Positions 55,307-63,220 of a stretch of DNA of 64,000 nt are shown here, one piece after another. The translations under genes and the position numbers were made by a program. Source of the DNA: Solirubrobacter taibaiensis (GTDB taxonomy: Bacteria; Actinomycetota; Thermoleophilia; Solirubrobacterales; Solirubrobacteraceae). The notes under the pieces are model-generated. The model did no database searches. It was not told the DNA's origin and saw only the letters and a program-made list of their open reading frames with translations. The stretch spans positions 111,589 through 175,588 of the forward strand of contig JAPDDQ010000009.1 of the NCBI GenBank assembly GCA_027587225.1. The letters are read 5' to 3'. Numbering within the stretch: position 1 is the stretch's first letter; every line of letters starts with the position of its first letter.

Positions 55307-56205
55307 TCCTGCGGGCGGGCACGCACCGGCTGGAGCTCGGCGCGCGCCCGCTGCTGATGGGCATCCTCAACGCGACGCCGGACTCGTTCTCGGAGGAGCG
55401 CGGGGAGGAGCCGCTCGCGGTGCGGGTGGAGCGGGGTCGCGCGCTGATCGCGGCCGGCGCGGACCTGCTCGACATCGGCGGGGAGTCCGCGCGCGGGGAC
55501 CGGCCCGCCGTCAGCGTGGAGGAGGAGATCGAGCGCGTGTGCGGGCTGATCGCGGCGCTCGCCGGCGAGGCGCTGATCTCCGTCGACACCTACAAGCCGG
55601 AGGTCGCGGAGGCCGCGATCGAGGCCGGGGCGGTGATCGTCAACGACGTCTCGGGGCTGCGCGATCCGCGGCTGGCGGAGGTCTGCGCGGCGTCGGGCGC
55701 CGGGTTGGTCCTGATGCACACGGCGGTGGCGCCCAAGGGCACGTTGCTCGATCCGGCGACCTACGAGGACGTCGTGGACGAGGTCGTGGCGTTCCTGCGC
55801 GCGCGCATGGATGCGGCGTGCGCGGTCGGTATGGACGCTGAGCAGATCGTGCTCGACCCTGGGCCGGACTTCGCCAAGACGCCCGCGCAGACCGTCGCGA
55901 TCCTGCGCCGGCTGGACGCGATCGCGGCGCTCGGGCGCCCGATCCTGCTCGCCGCCTCGCGCAAGGACTTCGTCGGCGCGATCACGGGACGGGTGCCGGC
56001 CGAGCGCGATCCGGGCACGCTGGCGGCGCTCGGCTACGGGGTCGAGCACGGCGCCTGCATCCTGCGCGTGCATGACGTCGCGGGCACGCGGGACTACTTC
56101 GAAGTGCGGGCGGTGTTGCGCGGCGAACGGGTGCTCGGAGCGCTCGAGGGATTGTCGCCAGAGCGTTATCCCGACGGGGTCCCGTCGCATCTCTCGCTAG
56201 GCTGA
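55303..56205 (+). CDS. folP: Dihydropteroate synthase, divergent
   Basis: The 300-residue TIM-barrel protein has 'MGILNATPDSFSEE' (loop 1, ~19-32), 'DIGGESARGD' (loop 2, ~57-66), 'ISVDTYKPEVAEAAIEAGAVIVNDVSGLRD', 'LMHT', 'VLDPGPDFAKT', 'AASRKDFVGAITG' and the terminal 'ILRVHDV'. It condenses a pterin diphosphate with p-aminobenzoate in folate synthesis. Loop 2 normally reads STRPG; here it is SARGD, so the Thr and the Arg-Pro-Gly context are changed. The 'LMH' segment is followed by T, not M. It may be a paralogue or a sulfonamide-insensitive form. It starts with GTG 55303. No other folate gene lies beside it. Confidence 0.87.
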   Translation: MILRAGTHRLELGARPLLMGILNATPDSFSEERGEEPLAVRVERGRALIAAGADLLDIGGESARGDRPAVSVEEEIERVCGLIAALAGEALISVDTYKPEVAEAAIEAGAVIVNDVSGLRDPRLAEVCAASGAGLVLMHTAVAPKGTLLDPATYEDVVDEVVAFLRARMDAACAVGMDAEQIVLDPGPDFAKTPAQTVAILRRLDAIAALGRPILLAASRKDFVGAITGRVPAERDPGTLAALGYGVEHGACILRVHDVAGTRDYFEVRAVLRGERVLGALEGLSPERYPDGVPSHLSLG

Positions 56206-56274
56206 AGCCTCGATCGCCAGGCGGCTGAACCCAACGCCGCCGGACGCCCACCGATTCGAGGAGATCCCTTCTCT

Positions 56275-57912
56275 ATGCCCACCGTCCTGGATCGCTCCGC
56301 CCTGGAGCAGAGCCCGCTCGCCGACCTGCACCTGCTCGCCAACGAGCTCGGCGTCGACGGTTTCCGCCGCCTCCGCAAGGAGGACCTCGTCGACGCCATC
56401 CTCACCCGCCAGGGTGGGGAGGAGGCCGTCGCCGCTGCGTCCGTGGAGGACGAGCCCGAGGTCGACGCCCCCGTCGCCGCCGCCGCGGTTTCCGACGACG
56501 ACGGCCCGAAGCGCTCGCGCCGCGGCCGCCGCGGCGGCCGTGGCCGTCGCCGCGACGAGGAAGAGGGCGGCACCGACGCCGGCCGCGATCGTGATCGCGA
56601 CCGCGACGACCCGCCCGCCCCCGCCGCCGCCGCCGCTGCGCCCGCTTCCGACGAGCGCGAGGACAAGATCGCGACGGGCACCGTCGAGCTGCTCGCCAAC
56701 GGCTCCGGCTTCCTGCGCGTGCTCGGCGACGAGGCCTCCGACGACGACATCTACATCTCGGCCGCCCAGGTCAAGCGCTGCGAGCTCGTCTCGGGCGACA
56801 AGATCGCCGGCCCGGTGCGCCCGGCGCGCCGCTCCGAGCGCTTCCCGTCGCTCGTCCGCGTCGACACCATCAACGGCCGCCCGGCCGACGAGGTCGCCGA
56901 GGGCACGCGCTTCGAGGAGCTCCCGGTGGCGTGGGCGGAAGAGCGGATCGCGCTCGGCGAAGGCTTTGCGTCGCTCCCGGCGTTCGGCAAGGGCTCGCGC
57001 GTCGTCATCGCCGGCGCTTCCCGCTCGGGCAAGACCGAGCTGCTGCGCGGCGTGGCGGTCGTGCTCGCCGCCCGGAGCGACCTCGAGGTGAGCGCCGTGC
57101 TCGCCGGCGTGCGCCCGGAGGAGATCGCCGATTGGCCCGTCACGCCGAGTTCCGCGCTGACCTTCGCGTCCTCCTCGGACGCTCAGGCGCAGGCGATCGA
57201 GCAGGCGGTCGAGACCGGCCGGCGGGTCGCTGCGCGCGGCGGCGACGCCGTCGTGCTCATCGATGGCTTCGAGTACCTGCCGAGCAGCGCTGCCCGGCGC
57301 GCCCTCGCGGCGGGCCGCAACCTCTCCGGCGGCGGCTCGCTGACCGTGATCGCCACCTCGCCGGCGCCCGTCGGCGGCGAGACCACCGTGATCGGGCTGG
57401 ACCGCGCGGCGGCGGCGCAGGGCACGTTCCCGGCGGTCGCGGCGGACGAGTCCGGCGTGCTCCGCGGTGAGCTGCTCGTGGAGAAGGCGCCGAGCGCGGC
57501 CCCGGCGGGCGAGCCCGAGACGCCGGAGGTCGTGGCCAAGCCGAAGCCGAAGGGCAAGGCGAAGCCCAAGCCCAAGCCCGAAGCGAAGGCCAAGCCGAAG
57601 CCCGCCCCGGTCGAGGACGTCGCCGCCGAGCCCCTCGCGGGCCCCGAGGCGCCGCTGTCTGACCCGGCGCAGGTCGCCGCGAAGCCCAAGGCGAAGGCCG
57701 CCACCAAGAAGCCGGCCGCGGCGAAGAAGCCGGCGGCGGCGAAGAAGCCGGCCACCGCGAAGCAGCCGGCGGCGGCGAAGAAGCCTGCCGCCGCGACGCG
57801 GACGGCCGCGGCGAAGAAGCCCGCGACGGCCAAGAAGCCGGCCGCGACGACGGCGGCGAAGAAGAAGCCGGCCGCGCGTTCGCGCGCGAAGAAGCCGGCC
57901 GCCGGCAACTAG
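56275..57912 (+). CDS. Degenerate Rho-like protein with histone-H1-like tail
   Basis: The 545-residue protein has a Rho_N helical part (14-45), an Arg/Asp/Gly-rich insert (~79-112) as in actinobacterial Rho, a cold-shock-like RNA-binding domain (~130-200, 'LLANGSGFLRVLG') and a RecA-like part. The P-loop 'GASRSGKTELL' (247-257), 'VRPEE' (279-283) and 'VVLIDGFEYL' (326-335) are recognisable. Compared with E. coli Rho, the Q-loop region after Walker B is shortened by about 25 residues and the R-loop region by about 13. The arginine-finger motif SGTRKEELL is SGVLRGELL (393-401). Residues ~400-545 are a Lys/Ala/Pro tail. Termination activity is doubtful; RNA or DNA binding is likely. Confidence 0.8.
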   Translation: MPTVLDRSALEQSPLADLHLLANELGVDGFRRLRKEDLVDAILTRQGGEEAVAAASVEDEPEVDAPVAAAAVSDDDGPKRSRRGRRGGRGRRRDEEEGGTDAGRDRDRDRDDPPAPAAAAAAPASDEREDKIATGTVELLANGSGFLRVLGDEASDDDIYISAAQVKRCELVSGDKIAGPVRPARRSERFPSLVRVDTINGRPADEVAEGTRFEELPVAWAEERIALGEGFASLPAFGKGSRVVIAGASRSGKTELLRGVAVVLAARSDLEVSAVLAGVRPEEIADWPVTPSSALTFASSSDAQAQAIEQAVETGRRVAARGGDAVVLIDGFEYLPSSAARRALAAGRNLSGGGSLTVIATSPAPVGGETTVIGLDRAAAAQGTFPAVAADESGVLRGELLVEKAPSAAPAGEPETPEVVAKPKPKGKAKPKPKPEAKAKPKPAPVEDVAAEPLAGPEAPLSDPAQVAAKPKAKAATKKPAAAKKPAAAKKPATAKQPAAAKKPAAATRTAAAKKPATAKKPAATTAAKKKPAARSRAKKPAAGN

Positions 57913-57926
57913 AGCATCAGTGCGAG

Positions 57927-57950
57927 GGCCGCGGCCTCAGGGTCGCGGCC
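57927..57950. terminator. Hairpin between convergent genes
   Basis: GGCCGCG and CGCGGCC form a 7-bp GC stem around a 10-nt loop, between the Rho-like gene (ends 57912) and the convergent hypothetical gene (ends 57958). No T-run is present. Confidence 0.4.
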
Positions 57951-57957
57951 ACGCCGC

Positions 57958-58464
57958 CTATCGCCGCGGGCCGTAGGCGACGCGGCGCCAGCTCGGCTCC
58001 GGCGAGAGCTCGATCGGTTCACGATCGCGCTCGGGCTGGACGTAGCCGAAGGTGTGCGTCGCGTCGTCGAAGACCACGTCGAGCTCGCCTTCCTTCACGC
58101 GCTGGTCCAGCCAGGCGGAGCGGAAGACGAGGCGGCGGAGCCAGTGCACCAGTGACCGGTCGGCCGGGCCTACGAGGTCCGGCCAGCAGTCATTGACGTG
58201 CTCGCCGAGGCCTGAGGCGGGGTCCACGACCTCGCCGTTGACCGTCAGGTTGACGAGGTCCTCGAGCTCGGTGTCCTCGAGAGGACGCCCGACGAAGCCG
58301 AGTTTTCGCGCGGCCTGCTCGACGCGCTCGGAGAAATCACGTTCGTTGAACGTGAACCGAAGGTCTCCATACTCCAGGACGTAGTCCTGGCCGGAGTCGT
58401 AGTTGCCGCGGCGAATCTGATCCATAGCGAGTGTGCCTGGGGGAGTGCCCCGCGGCGTCTGCAT
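57958..58464 (-). CDS. Hypothetical soluble protein
   Basis: The 168-residue protein begins at ATG 58464 or ATG 58425 ('MDQIRRGNYDSGQDYVLEYGDLRF'). The domain has 'FTFNERDFSERVEQAARKLGFVGRPLEDTELEDLVNLTVNGEVVDPASGL', then Trp-rich 'VHWLRRLVFRSAWLDQRVKEGELDVVFDDATHTFGYVQPE'. I recognise no family. It looks like a folded acidic protein. It is followed by the convergent Rho-like gene. Confidence 0.6.
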   Translation of the reverse strand: MQTPRGTPPGTLAMDQIRRGNYDSGQDYVLEYGDLRFTFNERDFSERVEQAARKLGFVGRPLEDTELEDLVNLTVNGEVVDPASGLGEHVNDCWPDLVGPADRSLVHWLRRLVFRSAWLDQRVKEGELDVVFDDATHTFGYVQPERDREPIELSPEPSWRRVAYGPRR

Positions 58465-58509
58465 CTTATGCGCGGTTCCTGCCCCGAGTCTGCCGTTGAA
58501 CTGGATCTT

Positions 58510-58914
58510 TCACGGCCCGCTCAGACCTTGTCGGAGATCGAACGCCCCGAATGCGCCGTCGGCCGTGTCCGGGAAGTCGGCGAAGCGGCGGTTGCGACAC
58601 ACCCACTCCTCGCCCGGCGGCCGCTCGTGCGCCTTCTCGATCGTGAAGTCGCAGCACGCCAATGGCTCACGCGCCAACTTCAGCGCCCCGTACCCCTTGC
58701 TGCGTTCAGCCTCCTCGAACAACTCGATGTCGATGTCCGTCGCGAACACCTTGTGCGCGCAGCCCATGTACCGGATGCCTGAGATCGGTTCCGTGTACCG
58801 GTACAAGGAGGGACATTTGGCCGCGATGCAGGTCGCGGGCGCGATCACCCGATCGCAGTACGTCAGGCACTGGCGGCACTCAGAGGCCTCGGTGCGGCGG
58901 GCGGTACGGCCCAT
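58510..58914 (-). CDS. Cysteine-rich small protein, unknown
   Basis: The 134-residue protein has eight or nine Cys: 'ECRQCLTYCDRV', 'ATCIAAKCPSLY', 'YMGCAHKVF', 'ACCDFTIEKAHERPPGEEWVCRNRRF'. The spacing suggests zinc or Fe-S binding near the N-terminus. I do not know a family name. It lies 46 nt upstream of the hypothetical gene on the same strand. Confidence 0.6.
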   Translation of the reverse strand: MGRTARRTEASECRQCLTYCDRVIAPATCIAAKCPSLYRYTEPISGIRYMGCAHKVFATDIDIELFEEAERSKGYGALKLAREPLACCDFTIEKAHERPPGEEWVCRNRRFADFPDTADGAFGAFDLRQGLSGP

Positions 58915-59011
58915 CGGCGCGAGTCTACCGACGCAGCCAACCTGGACGTTCCGCCAGGTATGTCAGCAATGCACCCGGTTCTGGGCGTGGTTAACGGGCT
59001 AGGGTCGGCGC

Positions 59012-59494
59012 ATGGTCGTCCGACGTCTTGCCCTCCTCAGCGCGGTCCTCGTGCTTTTCGGTGCCGGGGCTGCGGTCGCGGCCGAGCCGGTGCAGCCCCG
59101 CGCGGGCCTGTACCTGCGCGGCGAGATCAAGTTCCCCCGCCCCCAGAGCATGTACGTCATGACGGGCGAGAAAGACGGCTCGCGGCTCACCGTCGCACTC
59201 GGCTTTCACGGCAAGTGCACCGGCGGCGGGCTCAGCGAGCTGTTCTCCGCCAACGTCGCCGCCAAGCCTGTCGTGCGTGTCCGCGACGGTCGCTTCGACG
59301 CCACGGTGACCGGCGTGTCCCGCCGCCTCGGCGAGGGCCGCACCGGGCATTTCGAGTGGACGTTCACGGGCCGCTTCACGGAGCGCGACGTGGCGGTCGC
59401 CACCGTGAGCGGGACGGCCGAGATCCGCAAGGACGGCAAGACCATCTCGCGCTGCAAGACGAGCAAGCCCGCCTCGGTGCGGCTCGCCCGTTAG
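59012..59494 (+). CDS. Small exported protein, unknown
   Basis: The 160-residue protein has a signal peptide ('LALLSAVLVLFGAGAAVAAEP'). The mature part is beta-rich: 'AGLYLRGEIKFPRPQSMYVMTGEKDGSRLTVALGFHGKC', 'FDATVTGVSRRLGEGRTGHFEWTFTGRF' and 'VSGTAEIRKDGKTISRCKT', with two Cys that may pair. It converges with the OmpR-type gene by 4 nt. Confidence 0.72.
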   Translation: MVVRRLALLSAVLVLFGAGAAVAAEPVQPRAGLYLRGEIKFPRPQSMYVMTGEKDGSRLTVALGFHGKCTGGGLSELFSANVAAKPVVRVRDGRFDATVTGVSRRLGEGRTGHFEWTFTGRFTERDVAVATVSGTAEIRKDGKTISRCKTSKPASVRLAR

Positions 59495-60234
59495 CGCGCA
59501 TTCGGGCTCGGGGCGTAGGGACCGTCGACCAGCCGGTACCCGACGCCCCACACGTTGACCACGAACTCGTCCCCGTCCTCGCGCAGCTTCTGGCGCAGAC
59601 GGCAGGCGTGCGAGTCCAAGGTCCGCGTGGAGCCGGCGGCGCGGAAGCCCCAGACGTCCCGAAGCAACTCGTCCTTCGTGAATACGCGGGTCGGGGCGCT
59701 GGCGAGCATCCGCAACAGCGCGAACTCCTTCGCGGACAGGTCGAGCCGGCGCCCACGCACCGATGCCGCACGCCCCGCCGGATCGAGCTCCAACGACCCG
59801 ACCCGCATCGTCCCGAGCTGCACCCGCGTGCGGGCCCGTCGCAGCACCGCCGCGATCCGCAGCCGCAACTCGGCATACGAGAACGGCTTGACCACGTAGT
59901 CGTCGGCGCCCCGCTCCAGGCCGCGCAGGCGGTCCAGCTCCTCCGCTGCGCCGGACAGCATCAGCACCGGCAGGGTCGGGTCCAGGCGGGAGGCGACGCC
60001 GTCCGCGCCGCGCACGCGCCGCAGCAGGTCGAGCCCGGACCCGTCGGGGAGGTGGACGTCGAAGACGGCCAAGTCCGGGCGCTCGCGCTCGAGCGCCTCC
60101 ATGGCGTCCTCGAACGTCTCGGCGACGATCAGCTCATAGCCGTCGGCGATGAGGTTGTCGGCCAGAAAGACCCGGATGACCGGGTCGTCCTCGACCAGTA
60201 GGAGCGTGGCGGAGTCTTGAGTCATGCTCCGCAT
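59491..60234 (-). CDS. OmpR/PhoB-type response regulator
   Basis: The 247-residue protein has a receiver with 'LLVEDD' (12-17), phospho-acceptor Asp59 in 'AVFDVHLP', 'MLSGAA' and Lys in 'DYVVKPFSYAEL'. A winged-helix DNA-binding domain follows: 'LDLSAKEFALLRMLASAPTRVFTKDELLRDVWG...TLDSHACRLRQKL'. The start is ATG 60234 or ATG 60225. There is no adjacent kinase on its strand; the kinase at 63221 is the nearest candidate partner. It is divergent from the GAF-GGDEF-EAL gene with 80 nt between starts. Confidence 0.92.
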   Translation of the reverse strand: MRSMTQDSATLLLVEDDPVIRVFLADNLIADGYELIVAETFEDAMEALERERPDLAVFDVHLPDGSGLDLLRRVRGADGVASRLDPTLPVLMLSGAAEELDRLRGLERGADDYVVKPFSYAELRLRIAAVLRRARTRVQLGTMRVGSLELDPAGRAASVRGRRLDLSAKEFALLRMLASAPTRVFTKDELLRDVWGFRAAGSTRTLDSHACRLRQKLREDGDEFVVNVWGVGYRLVDGPYAPSPNAR

Positions 60235-60314
60235 AGGGCCGGCGCGGGCGAATCTCTCCCCCCGGCGCGTCGGACCGGATGGTGCACCGACCGGTATGTG
60301 GGTAACCCAGAAGG

Positions 60315-62141
60315 GTGCAGCAGACCGAAGCCAGAGCGGGCGACGAGGGGGCGCGTCTCGGCGCGCTCCGCGACGTCGGGCTCCTGGACGCGGAGCCCGA
60401 TCCGGCGCTCGAGCGGCTGACGAAGCTCGCCGGCGAGCTGCTGGGCGTGCCGATCTCGCTCATCTCGCTCGTGGACGCGGGCCGGCAGTACTTCGCGGGC
60501 GCGACCGGTCTCAGCGCGCCGGTCCAACGCGAGACGCCGCTGTCGCACTCGTGCTGCCGCCACGTGGTGGAGCGGCGCGCGCCACTCGTGGTTGACGACT
60601 GCCGTGAGTCGTCCCTGCTGGCGGACAACCTCGCCGTGCGCGACTTCGGCGTGATGGCTTACGCGGGAATGCCGCTGACGCTCTCGGGCGGCGAGACGCT
60701 CGGCGCGTTCTGCGCGATCGACAAGGTCCCGCACCAGTGGTCGGAACGCGAGGTGCACCTGCTCGAGGAGCTCACGGCACTCGCCGTGGACGTCCTCGAG
60801 GCGCGGCGGGCGGCGGGCCAGGACCTGCGCGACCGGCTGACAGGGCTCGCGGGCCGTGCGTTGTTCGGGGAGCTCGTCACGCGCGCCGTCGCCCGGGCGG
60901 TGCGCGGCGAACGAGCGTGCGCCGTGGTCGCGTTCGGCCTCGACGGGTTCAAGCTCGTCAACGACGCGCTCGGGCACGCCGCCGGCGACGAGTTGCTGCG
61001 GGCGGTCGCGGCGCGCGTGTCGTCCACTTTGCGCAGCGGCGACGCGGCGTGCCGGCTCGCCGGTGACGAGTTCCTCGTGCTGTGCGACGCGCTCGAGGAC
61101 GACGCGCAGGGCGCGGCGGTCGTCGCGCGGCTGCATTCCGCGCTCACGCACGCCCCGTTCGAGGTGGAAGGGCACGCGGTGCCGGTGTCCGCGACGGTCG
61201 GTGTGGCGACGGCGACGACGGTCGTGCCGGCCGACGAGCTGATCGACGCGGCCGTCGACGCGCTCGTCCGCCGCAAGGGCGGCGTGTCGCACGAGGCGGG
61301 CCGCCCGGACCCGCAGCGGCGGGCCCGCGCGACGCGGCGGCTGCGGCTCAAGCACGCGCTCGCCGGTGTGGAGGAGCGCGACGAGCTCGCCCTCGTCTAC
61401 CAGCCGCTCGTCGACCTGCGCGAGGGGCGGCTCGTCGGGTTCGAGGCGCTGCTGCGCTGGACGCACCCGGAGCTCGGGGCGGTGCGCCCGGACGAGTTCA
61501 TCCCGGTCGCCGAACGCACCGGCGCGATCGTGCCGATCGGCGAGTGGGTGCTCGAGCGCGCCGTGCGAGACCTCGCCGCGTGGCGAGCGACACCGGACGG
61601 CGGCGAGCTGACGATGTCGGTGAACATCGCGCCCAACCAGCTGCGCAGCGCGACCCTTCCCGCGCGGGTCGGGGCGGTCTGCGCGGCGAACGACGTGCCC
61701 GCGGACGCGCTCACGCTCGAGATCACCGAGCGCGTGCTGCTCGACGATCGCCCGGCCTACGCACGCGGGATGGCCGAGCTGCAGCAGCTCGGCGTACGCG
61801 TGGCGCTCGACGACTTCGGCACCGGCTACTCGGCCCTGAGCTACCTCAGCCGTTTCCCGCTCGACGTCTTGAAGATCGACCGCGGCTTCGTTGCCGGGCT
61901 GGACGTGCAGCCGCGGGCGCGGGCGCTGCTGGAGGCGATCACCGCCATGGCCGCGGCGCTCGGTCTGCGCACGGTCGGTGAGGGGATCGAGACCGCACGC
62001 CAGCTCACGGAGCTCGCCGCGAGCGGGTGCGACATCGGCCAGGGCTACCACCTCGCCCGACCGCTCCCGGCGCAAGAGATCGAGCCGCTGCTCGGGCAGG
62101 TGTGGACCACCGGGGGAGACGATGAAGGCGCGCCGGGCTGA
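60315..62141 (+). CDS. GAF-GGDEF-EAL protein of c-di-GMP metabolism
   Basis: The 608-residue protein has an N-terminal GAF domain (~15-170, 'VPISLISLVDAGRQYFAGATGL', 'SHSCCRHVVERRAPLVVDDCRESSLLADN'), a GGDEF domain (~175-330) and an EAL domain (~345-600). The GGDEF signature is AGDEF ('CRLAGDEFLVL'), and the 'GLDGFKLVNDALGHAAGDELL' helix is present, so cyclase activity is uncertain. The EAL part keeps 'GFEALLRW', 'SVNIAPNQLRS', 'LEITERVL', 'DDFGTGYSAL', 'LKIDRGFV' and 'EGIET', and is probably an active c-di-GMP phosphodiesterase. It starts with GTG 60315. The next gene starts 20 nt before its stop. Confidence 0.93.
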   Translation: MQQTEARAGDEGARLGALRDVGLLDAEPDPALERLTKLAGELLGVPISLISLVDAGRQYFAGATGLSAPVQRETPLSHSCCRHVVERRAPLVVDDCRESSLLADNLAVRDFGVMAYAGMPLTLSGGETLGAFCAIDKVPHQWSEREVHLLEELTALAVDVLEARRAAGQDLRDRLTGLAGRALFGELVTRAVARAVRGERACAVVAFGLDGFKLVNDALGHAAGDELLRAVAARVSSTLRSGDAACRLAGDEFLVLCDALEDDAQGAAVVARLHSALTHAPFEVEGHAVPVSATVGVATATTVVPADELIDAAVDALVRRKGGVSHEAGRPDPQRRARATRRLRLKHALAGVEERDELALVYQPLVDLREGRLVGFEALLRWTHPELGAVRPDEFIPVAERTGAIVPIGEWVLERAVRDLAAWRATPDGGELTMSVNIAPNQLRSATLPARVGAVCAANDVPADALTLEITERVLLDDRPAYARGMAELQQLGVRVALDDFGTGYSALSYLSRFPLDVLKIDRGFVAGLDVQPRARALLEAITAMAAALGLRTVGEGIETARQLTELAASGCDIGQGYHLARPLPAQEIEPLLGQVWTTGGDDEGAPG

Positions 62142-63123
62142 GCCCGCGCTCGCCTACAGCGCTGCCGCGATCCTCGGTGCCGCGGGCCTGCTCGGGACGG
62201 CGGAGTCGGCGCTCGCGCTCGGCGCCACGTTCTCTCCCTGGGCCGGGATCGCCGCGATTCCGCTGGCGCTCGCCGCGCTGACGCTCGGTCCGCGGCTGCC
62301 GCGAGCGGTGATGTTCCTGTTCGCGCCGGCCGGCGTGGTGCTGATCGGCATCGCGATGGCCACGACCGAGGGGTACTCGGACGCCGCGATCCTCTACTGC
62401 TGGCCGATCCTGTGGGTCGCGTCGTTCTACGGCTCGCGCGCGACGGCGTCGGTGATCGGGCTGGTGGCGGTGGTGCACGCCGCGGCGCTGTGGTCGCTGC
62501 CGGAGGAGACCACGAGCTTCGACCGCTGGGCCGATGTCGTCGTCTCCGTGATCGTCGCGGGCGTTGTCGTGCGCGTGCTCGCGCGGCGCAACCGGCGGCT
62601 CGTCCACCAGCTCTCGACCGAGGCGCGCGTGGACCCCTTGACCGGGCTGTGGAACCGGCGCGCGTTCGCGGAGCGGCTGGAGACCGAGTCGGCGCGCGCG
62701 GTGCGCGAGGGGACCTCGCTGGCGGTCGTGGCCTTCGACATCGACCACTTCAAGCGCGTCAACGACGAGCACGGGCACGAAGTCGGCGACCGCGTCCTGA
62801 AGTGGGTGGCCGAGGTGTTGGCGCACGAGACGCGTGGCGCCGACATCACCGCCCGCGTCGGCGGCGAGGAGTTCGTGGTCGTCCTCCCGGGGACCGGTGT
62901 CGTCGGGGCGCAGGAGTTCGCCGAGCGCGTGCGCCGTGCGGTGGCCGCGGGCGGCGGGCCCGCGGAGTTGACGATCAGCGCCGGCGTCGCCGCGTGTGTG
63001 CCGCGGGAGATCGAGCACGACTTGGTCGACGCCGCCGACCGCGCGTTGTACGCCGCCAAGCGCGGTGGGCGCAACGCGGTGCGGGTCGCCGAGGTCGAGC
63101 CCGCCGCCTGCTCGGCGGGGTGA
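62122..63123 (+). CDS. Membrane diguanylate cyclase
   Basis: The 333-residue protein starts at ATG 62122, inside the upstream gene by 20 nt. Six hydrophobic segments (~10-155) precede a GGDEF domain (~170-325) with 'DPLTGLWNRRAFAERL', 'FDIDHFKRVNDEHGHEVGDRVL' and the active-site 'GGEEF' in 'ARVGGEEFVVVLPG'. It should make c-di-GMP from two GTP. With the EAL protein it forms a make/break pair from one transcript. A hairpin follows the stop. Confidence 0.93.
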   Translation: MKARRAEPALAYSAAAILGAAGLLGTAESALALGATFSPWAGIAAIPLALAALTLGPRLPRAVMFLFAPAGVVLIGIAMATTEGYSDAAILYCWPILWVASFYGSRATASVIGLVAVVHAAALWSLPEETTSFDRWADVVVSVIVAGVVVRVLARRNRRLVHQLSTEARVDPLTGLWNRRAFAERLETESARAVREGTSLAVVAFDIDHFKRVNDEHGHEVGDRVLKWVAEVLAHETRGADITARVGGEEFVVVLPGTGVVGAQEFAERVRRAVAAGGGPAELTISAGVAACVPREIEHDLVDAADRALYAAKRGGRNAVRVAEVEPAACSAG

Positions 63124-63130
63124 CGAAGCT

Positions 63131-63151
63131 GAGTCGCGGTTCGCGCGACTC
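63131..63151. terminator. Hairpin after the diguanylate cyclase gene
   Basis: GAGTCGCG and CGCGACTC form a perfect 8-bp stem around GTTCG, 8 nt after the stop codon. It lies between the cyclase gene and the kinase gene on the same strand, so it may separate the two units. Confidence 0.5.
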
Positions 63152-63220
63152 CGTTGCGGCACCCCTCATCAATACGGGACCGAGTGGGGAGAACTTTTCC
63201 GCCACGGACCTCCAAGTGCC

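Noticed and set aside
30720..63200. Shared motif GTGGG(G)GAGAACTTT(T)CC upstream of the genes at 30812 and 63221 as a common regulatory site
   Set aside because: Only two copies, at different distances from the starts; matches of this length are expected by chance in 64 kb of GC-rich DNA. A genome-wide count could revive it.
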